In this document: piece by piece, positions 32,706-37,265 of the stretch
Layout of the letters: the number at the start of each line of letters is the position of its first letter
Position numbering within the stretch: the stretch's first letter is position 1
DNA from: Verrucomicrobiales bacterium
GTDB taxonomy: Bacteria > Verrucomicrobiota > Verrucomicrobiia > Verrucomicrobiales > DEV007
Assembly (NCBI GenBank): GCA_022361255.1
Contig: JAKSBG010000371.1
Coordinates: 1-37,265, forward strand
DNA: 37,265 nt
Direction of reading: 5' to 3'
Translations under genes and position numbers: made by a program
The notes under the pieces: generated by a model
What the model was told of the DNA's origin: nothing
The model's database searches: none
What the model saw: the letters and a program-made list of their open reading frames with translations, nothing else

Positions 32706-33817
32706 GATATCGAGACAACGTAAACGGGAGGAAGGTGCGCAGAAAGTTGCTGCCAGCTTTCTCCGGAATTTTCACTGATCCAGACTGAACCAGTTGTCGA
32801 GCCCATGGCCAGCATTTTGCCTTCCGTATCCACGGAGAGAGCGTGGCGGTAGACGAGGTCGTAGGCCGGTTCATCAGGTAGGCCCCGGTCGAGGGTTTCG
32901 AAGGTCTTCCCACCATCGCTGGTTCTCGTCGCGACAAAATTCCCGCCAACCGGGTAGCGGTGTTCATCTTTCTTCGCCGGAACGAACCAGGCTGTGTCCG
33001 GATCATGCGGATGGACTGCGACAGCAAAACCGAAACTGGAAGGGGCCACGTTTGCAATTTCGTGCCAGGTCCTTCCTCTGTTGTCGGACCGGTAGATGCC
33101 GGAGTGATGCTGCACCCAGAATCGCTCCGGTGAGCTCTGACATTGAACCATGCAATGGGGATCCTGTCCCTCGGGATCCGCCCCGCCCTGGTCTTCGGGA
33201 AGAAAATCGTATTTCATTCCATGAGCCGTTTGTGCCCAGTTGTCCCCTCCGTCCTCCGTTTGCCAGACACCTCCGCATGAAATCGCGACAGCTATGTGTG
33301 CCGGATTGTCAGGGGCTACGCATATCGAGTGAATGCCGGGGAAATCGTATCCGCCACCCTGCCATTTCTCCCTCTCACTACGGACCCAGAGCGGGCGATT
33401 CAGTTGCCAGCTTTCACCGCGGTCGTCGGAGCGAAAGAGGCCTCCGGGAATCGTTCCGCACCAGATCGTTCCCGGTTCGTCCGGGCCTCCCGGTGCGAGA
33501 CTCCAGATTTTCTTCAACGACCACGGGATTTCGATTTTCCTCCAGGGATCGACAATCGTTGGAGCGTCCTTTGGTTTTTCGGGATAAACGGGAGGATTCA
33601 GTTCAGTCCAGTTTGCGCCGGCATCATCTGAGCGGTGGACCTTTGTTCCAAAGTGTTCGTGTTCGGCGGCCACATAGAGAGTGTTGTCCCGGCGGTCGTT
33701 CAGTAACATCGGGACGGGTATGCCGGGAAAGGAAGGGGGATCCAGTTCCCATTTTCCGCTTGTTCGGGTAAAGGTGAAAAGTCCCTTTCTCGTGCCGATG
33801 TGAATGATACTGCTCAT
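32702..33817 (-). CDS. BNR/sialidase-fold beta-propeller protein
   Basis: This 371-residue protein has several BNR/Asp-box repeats, the SxDxGxxW loops of sialidase-type propellers (SDDAGANW, SDDRGESW, SDNRGRTW, ENSGESW). The catalytic residues of sialidases are not evident, so it may be a binding or structural propeller. No signal peptide is present, so it is probably cytosolic, unlike most sialidases. It is 15 bp downstream of the MoaD-like gene and overlaps DUF1080 by 4 bp. Joint presence with a MoaD/ThiS-like protein suggests a functional link, which is inference. Confidence 0.85.
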   Translation of the reverse strand: MSSIIHIGTRKGLFTFTRTSGKWELDPPSFPGIPVPMLLNDRRDNTLYVAAEHEHFGTKVHRSDDAGANWTELNPPVYPEKPKDAPTIVDPWRKIEIPWSLKKIWSLAPGGPDEPGTIWCGTIPGGLFRSDDRGESWQLNRPLWVRSEREKWQGGGYDFPGIHSICVAPDNPAHIAVAISCGGVWQTEDGGDNWAQTAHGMKYDFLPEDQGGADPEGQDPHCMVQCQSSPERFWVQHHSGIYRSDNRGRTWHEIANVAPSSFGFAVAVHPHDPDTAWFVPAKKDEHRYPVGGNFVATRTSDGGKTFETLDRGLPDEPAYDLVYRHALSVDTEGKMLAMGSTTGSVWISENSGESWQQLSAHLPPVYVVSIS

Positions 33818-33832
33818 GGTGCCGTGTCTCTG

Positions 33833-34102
33833 TCAGCCTCCGGAAAGAGCCTGCATTAAAAAAATTTCATCAATATCTGAAACGGGGTCGGACAGCTCGT
33901 TTCGATCTTTCACAGGCTCACCATTCACGATTACTGCGATGTGTTTCCTGACAGAACCATCGTCGTCAAAAAGGTAGCTTCGCAGTTTCGGGTGACGGGC
34001 GAAGACCTCTTCAAGCGCATCGCGGACGGAGTCTGCTTCAACGTGATTTGTGCTTACATCAACGTGGCTGAGTATGTTCGGTGAGAAAGCTATACCGGGC
34101 AT
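33833..34102 (-). CDS. MoaD/ThiS-family ubiquitin-like sulfur carrier protein
   Basis: This 89-residue protein ends in the diglycine tail (ALSGG) needed for adenylation and thiocarboxylation. The sequence fits the ubiquitin-like beta-grasp MoaD/ThiS family (DALEEVFARHPKLRSYLFDD, HIAVIVNGEPV). No E1-like activating enzyme (MoeB/ThiF) or moaE/thiG gene is in the window, so it is an orphan carrier or works with a distant enzyme. It is the first gene of the MoaD-BNR-DUF1080 group. Confidence 0.85.
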   Translation of the reverse strand: MPGIAFSPNILSHVDVSTNHVEADSVRDALEEVFARHPKLRSYLFDDDGSVRKHIAVIVNGEPVKDRNELSDPVSDIDEIFLMQALSGG

Positions 34103-34204
34103 GGTTCTGTTCGAGTGTTTTACCGAATTCCCGTCGAAGTGCCAAGATTCTTGTGAGGAGCTCGGGACTTGCGGTCTTTGCGTGGAATCCTTTATCTTCG
34201 GAGA

Positions 34205-35032
34205 ATGTCAGTCGAAGAGAAAACGCCGGGGCCGTTTCGTTGGTTTCTGGGAAAGCTGGTAAAAGCTCCTTCCGCCTGGCTGGGTCTGGCGACGGCAGCC
34301 TTCGTGGGATACTCTGCCATGAATGCCGTCAATCCTGTTCCTACGGGCGGAGCGATTGCCCTGGGTATGATGACGGGACTTGCGGTTGCGGCCTTGTCCT
34401 TTCTCGTCATGGCAGGGATTTCTGCAAGTCATCACAAAGCCGTGGAAGAGAAGACTTCGGGAAGTAGCAGACCGTCAGAGATTGCTTTGCTCGACGAATT
34501 GAGTCGTGCCGGTTTATCAGATGATGCGGAGCTGCTGGGCAAGATGCTCAATGAGCGAAATGCCATCATTCGGCGCTCCGATAAAGGCCCGGAGAATCCC
34601 GATTGGGCACACACGCGGAAGTTGGTTGAAGAGATTGTCGAGCAGTCCGTGGCGAGGGTGGAGGAATTGCAGGACGTGGCGCGTCGCATCGCTGACCCTC
34701 TGCTCTCGGTGCCGGAGGGAGGAGAAAAGGAAGCTCAGAAAATTCGGGATCAATGGCTGACCGCGTATCGCGCAATTGTCGATGCAGGATCGCGCCTACG
34801 AAAAGGAAACTCGCTCAACGAAGTGGATTTCCTGAGCGAAGCCGGCCGGGCCGAAGGGGAACGTTCCCTCGCTGAGTTGACGGTTCAGTTACAGGAGGAA
34901 ACTCACATCGCCGAACGGGTTCACGATCGAATTGTTTCGGGAGCAGGAGAGAAACCGGAGGTACCAAAGAGTCGAATCGTTTTGGACGAAGAGGAAGCGG
35001 AGAAAGAGAATCGCGAAAAGGAGCTTGAGTAG
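34205..35032 (+). CDS. Membrane protein with C-terminal coiled coil, unknown function
   Basis: This 275-residue protein begins with a short polar stretch. Two hydrophobic segments follow (about residues 27-45, WLGLATAAFVGYSA, and 52-72, IALGMMTGLAVAALSFLVM), and then a long charged helical/coiled-coil domain rich in Glu, Arg and Ala. The end is very acidic (LDEEEAEKENREKELE). No family is recognised. The start was set at the Met at 34205, since the upstream TTG frame gives no better features. It is followed 28 bp later by the sulfatase on the same strand. Confidence 0.72.
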   Translation: MSVEEKTPGPFRWFLGKLVKAPSAWLGLATAAFVGYSAMNAVNPVPTGGAIALGMMTGLAVAALSFLVMAGISASHHKAVEEKTSGSSRPSEIALLDELSRAGLSDDAELLGKMLNERNAIIRRSDKGPENPDWAHTRKLVEEIVEQSVARVEELQDVARRIADPLLSVPEGGEKEAQKIRDQWLTAYRAIVDAGSRLRKGNSLNEVDFLSEAGRAEGERSLAELTVQLQEETHIAERVHDRIVSGAGEKPEVPKSRIVLDEEEAEKENREKELE

Positions 35033-35060
35033 GCTGGTAACCAGAGTCGAAAGTCCTGCG

Positions 35061-36518
35061 ATGAAAAAACGTTTCCTTTGTCTGCTGTTTTTCGCATTTT
35101 TCCTCGCGCCCGCAAACCCGCTTCGTGCTGCAGATCAGGCGAATGTCTTGTGGATCTATCTCGAGGACGTCAGCGGATGGTTCAGTTGCTATGGCGATGA
35201 GATGATTGAAACTCCGAATATCGACGCGCTGGCGGAAGCGGGCACGAAGTTTACCCGCTTCTACACTCCGGCCGGCGTATGCTCGGCGACCCGGTCATCG
35301 ATCGTGACCGGCTACATGCAGACTACCATCGGCGCACACAACCACCGGAGTTGCCGCGCCGAGTTTCGCGGCAAGTCGATGGGGGACTACGACAAAAATG
35401 TGCTGCCGGAATGGGCCACTCCGCTGCCGGTCCGTTTTCGCGAAGCCGGCTTCTGGACGTTTAATGAAGGTGGGAAAGACGACTACAATTTCGAGTGGAG
35501 CGTGGAGGACTTCTACGATTTTGAACGAAGCAAAGGTGGCTGGGGACCGGGGTCCTTTTTGAAAGGGGATTGCCTGAAGGAAAAGCCGGAGGGGAAACCT
35601 TTCTTTGGTCAGATTCAACTGGGTGGTGGCAAGCTGGGAAACCGGGTCGGGAAAAGCGTGGACCGGTCTGCAGTTCCTGTTCCTCCCTACTATCCGGACG
35701 TAGCTGAGGTACGCGAAGAGATTGCTCATCACTACGATTGCCTTTTGAAAACCGATGAGCAGGTCGGCCAGATCATTGCAAAGCTGAAAGAGGATGGAAT
35801 CTACGAAAATACTTACATCTTTCTCTTTTCCGATCACGGCATGAAGCTGCACCGGCACAAGCAAATGCTCTACGAGGGTGGAATCCACATGCCGCTGATC
35901 GTGGTAGGTCCTGAGATCGAGGCGGGTGCAGTTCGGGATGATCTGGTCAGCGGGATCGACATTTCCGCAGCGTCACTGGCAGCCTCCGGAATCGGGGTGC
36001 CTGAAAGGATGGAGGGGCTCGATTTTCTCGCGGAGGATTACCAACCGCGAAAGTATCTCGTGGCAGCGCGTGACCGTTGTGACTACACCATTGAAAAGAT
36101 TCGCGCTGTGGTGACGCCACGCTTCAAGTACCTTCGCAACTACCTGACGGACCGTCCCTATATGCAGCCGACTTACAAGGACGGTTGGGATGTGACCAAA
36201 AAATTCCGGGAAATGATGGCAAACGGGGAGATGAACGAGACTCAACTGATCTTTTTCGGCGAGGAGCGAGTGCCGGAGGAATTCTACGATTTGGAAAATG
36301 ATCCTCACGAGATCTACAACCTTGCGGAGGACCCTCATTTTGCAGAACAGCTCGAACAGCATCGCAGGTATCTTCAGGAGTGGATCAACGAAACGGGCGA
36401 CAAGGGGCAGCAGCCCGAATCGGACAAAGGTCTGATTGCGACACTGAAGCGTTGGGGAGACAAGTGCGTGAATCCCGAGTACGACCGCGTAAGGAAGAAA
36501 ATGAAGGAGAATGACTGA
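35061..36518 (+). CDS. Secreted sulfatase (formylglycine type), second copy
   Basis: This 485-residue exported enzyme has a signal peptide MKKRFLCLLFFAFFLAPANP. The active-site motif is CSATR at residues 74-78 (Cys74 to formylglycine); the third residue is Ala where many sulfatases have Pro, a known variant. The first metal-binding strand is WIYLEDVSGW, with Glu-Asp instead of the usual Asp-Asp, and the second is LFSDHGM near residue 260. It differs clearly from the sulfatase at 19303, so substrate specificity likely differs. The upstream start at 34932 overlaps the previous gene and lacks signal character. Its end overlaps the next gene by 8 bp. Confidence 0.92.
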   Translation: MKKRFLCLLFFAFFLAPANPLRAADQANVLWIYLEDVSGWFSCYGDEMIETPNIDALAEAGTKFTRFYTPAGVCSATRSSIVTGYMQTTIGAHNHRSCRAEFRGKSMGDYDKNVLPEWATPLPVRFREAGFWTFNEGGKDDYNFEWSVEDFYDFERSKGGWGPGSFLKGDCLKEKPEGKPFFGQIQLGGGKLGNRVGKSVDRSAVPVPPYYPDVAEVREEIAHHYDCLLKTDEQVGQIIAKLKEDGIYENTYIFLFSDHGMKLHRHKQMLYEGGIHMPLIVVGPEIEAGAVRDDLVSGIDISAASLAASGIGVPERMEGLDFLAEDYQPRKYLVAARDRCDYTIEKIRAVVTPRFKYLRNYLTDRPYMQPTYKDGWDVTKKFREMMANGEMNETQLIFFGEERVPEEFYDLENDPHEIYNLAEDPHFAEQLEQHRRYLQEWINETGDKGQQPESDKGLIATLKRWGDKCVNPEYDRVRKKMKEND

Positions 36519-37032
36519 GATGGAAGGTAAGTCTCCCATCATCCGGTATCAGGAAGCATCGAAAGGGGCCGTTCTCTTTGTTGCTGCTTTCTCCGGATTG
36601 CTTGGCCTGATGGCTCTTCTCTCGTTTTTTCAGAGAATCTCGCACGCCGGACCGGATGAATATTTCCTACTGGTTTTCGGCTGCGCCCTGATTGCTTTCA
36701 CCGTTCTGTTTCTCCGCTTTATGTTTCTTCCCAGTCTCGTTCTCGATGATCGCTCCATGATGGTCCGTCGTTTCTTCGGGAGGAAATTCTTCCGATTCGA
36801 GGATGTCGACGCGATCAATTCCTATACGCTATGGATCCGGAAACGGAATGGGCTGGGTCAGGTGATTCGAAGCATGCCACCTCTGGAGGCGAAGCGGATC
36901 GAAGTAAAAACGAGAGATCGCAAGACGCTGGTAGTGACTCTTCCCGGTTTCGGACAGAACGAAGATCTACTGAGAGAACTCAGTGAGAGGAGTGGAATCA
37001 AGATCGGAGAATTGCCCGAGCAAACGAAGTAG
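36511..37032 (+). CDS. Small membrane protein with PH-like domain
   Basis: This 173-residue protein has two adjacent hydrophobic helices (residues ~20-38 and ~50-72). A beta-rich ~100-residue domain with bacterial PH-like pattern follows (LVLDDRSMMVRRFFGRKFFRFEDVDAI... RKTLVVTLPG). The start overlaps the sulfatase stop by 8 bp; Met4 (36520) is an alternative. The function is unknown. The overlap suggests it is produced with the sulfatase. Confidence 0.72.
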   Translation: MTEMEGKSPIIRYQEASKGAVLFVAAFSGLLGLMALLSFFQRISHAGPDEYFLLVFGCALIAFTVLFLRFMFLPSLVLDDRSMMVRRFFGRKFFRFEDVDAINSYTLWIRKRNGLGQVIRSMPPLEAKRIEVKTRDRKTLVVTLPGFGQNEDLLRELSERSGIKIGELPEQTK

Positions 37033-37039
37033 CCCCATT

Positions 37040-37265
37040 CTATGCCAGCATGTCCTTCAACACGTGGCCGTGTACGTCGGTGAGGCGGCGGTCGATTCCG
37101 TTGTTGCGGACGGTAAGCTTCTCGTGATCGATTCCGAGCTGGTGGAGGATGGTCGCGTGAACGTCGTAGACATGGGTGGGGCGGTTGCGGTCGAGCGGTT
37201 TGAAACCCCATTCGTCTGACTGCCCGTAAGTTCCTCCCTTGATGCCGCCTCCGCAGAGCCAGTTC
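37040..37265 (-). CDS. DUF1501 family protein, C-terminal fragment
   Basis: About 75 codons are visible on the minus strand, running off the right edge; the stop is at 37040-37042. The visible sequence has the typical C-terminus of planctomycete/verrucomicrobial DUF1501: GGGIKGGTYGQSDEWGF, then VYDVHATILHQLGID and RRLTDVHG. This subtype differs from the DUF1501 at 3240-4883 and usually sits next to a DUF1553/DUF1549 (PSD1-type) partner, so such a gene is expected just outside the window. It is convergent with the PH-like gene, with a 7-bp gap. Confidence 0.85.
   Translation of the reverse strand, partial: NWLCGGGIKGGTYGQSDEWGFKPLDRNRPTHVYDVHATILHQLGIDHEKLTVRNNGIDRRLTDVHGHVLKDMLA

Noticed and set aside
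1-37265. CRISPR arrays, tRNA or rRNA genes, insertion sequences or prophage genes
   Set aside because: No repeat-spacer series, no transposase or integrase motif and no RNA gene signature was recognised. Nearly all DNA is accounted for by ordinary genes.

Overview
The window looks like ordinary chromosome from a Verrucomicrobia-type (PVC superphylum) bacterium of moderately high GC. The evidence is the mix of families: a DUF1800/DUF1501 pair with large secreted multidomain architecture, a partial verrucomicrobial TIGR02597-like protein at the left edge, two formylglycine sulfatases, a DUF1080 protein, a Tat-exported TIM-barrel sugar-phosphate isomerase/epimerase-like protein, a GspG-like protein, a short secretin-like protein, and a topoisomerase IV pair of the Bacteroidetes type. 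Most start codons have no recognisable Shine-Dalgarno sequence, the clearest exceptions being parC and the SDR gene. No tRNA, rRNA, CRISPR array, insertion sequence or integrase was seen.

Layout. (1) 1-9729, minus strand: a probable operon read DUF1800 giant (PA14 + Calx-beta + CHRD + DUF1800), DUF1501, GspG-like membrane-anchored protein, TPR-redoxin protein, then a 5' fragment of a TIGR02597-like secreted protein that runs off the window. (2) 9845-14706, minus: an SDR oxidoreductase and the parE-parC pair. A sigma70-like promoter bracketed by a 9-bp inverted repeat precedes parE, and a long hairpin separates parE from parC. (3) 14869-21291: secreted enzymes (S1 protease, alpha/beta hydrolase, TIM-barrel protein, sulfatase) and two secreted or lipid-anchored proteins of unknown role. 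(4) 21432-27441: a large P-loop ATPase of unknown role, divergent from two tandem MFS transporter paralogues. The 386-bp region between them is rich in inverted repeats, and each MFS gene ends in a clear terminator. (5) 27512-32009: secretin-like protein, DCC-family thiol oxidoreductase plus zinc-ribbon protein, TrmJ-like RNA methyltransferase, metallophosphoesterase and cytochrome P450. (6) 32010-37265: a tightly packed minus-strand group MoaD-like / BNR-repeat / DUF1080, then on the plus strand a coiled-coil membrane protein, a second sulfatase overlapping a small PH-like membrane protein, and the 3' end of a second DUF1501 gene at the right edge.

How it fits together. Much of the window encodes exported proteins for breaking down or handling sulfated and complex carbohydrate (sulfatases, DUF1080, alpha/beta hydrolase, TIM-barrel protein, sugar-type MFS candidates). 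This suits a polysaccharide-degrading lifestyle, although no substrate can be assigned from sequence alone. The best candidates for undescribed biology are the ATPase/MFS divergent locus with its palindromes, the ParC subunit with a histone-H1-like basic tail together with the unusual regulatory DNA of parE-parC, and the MoaD-like/BNR/DUF1080 cluster.
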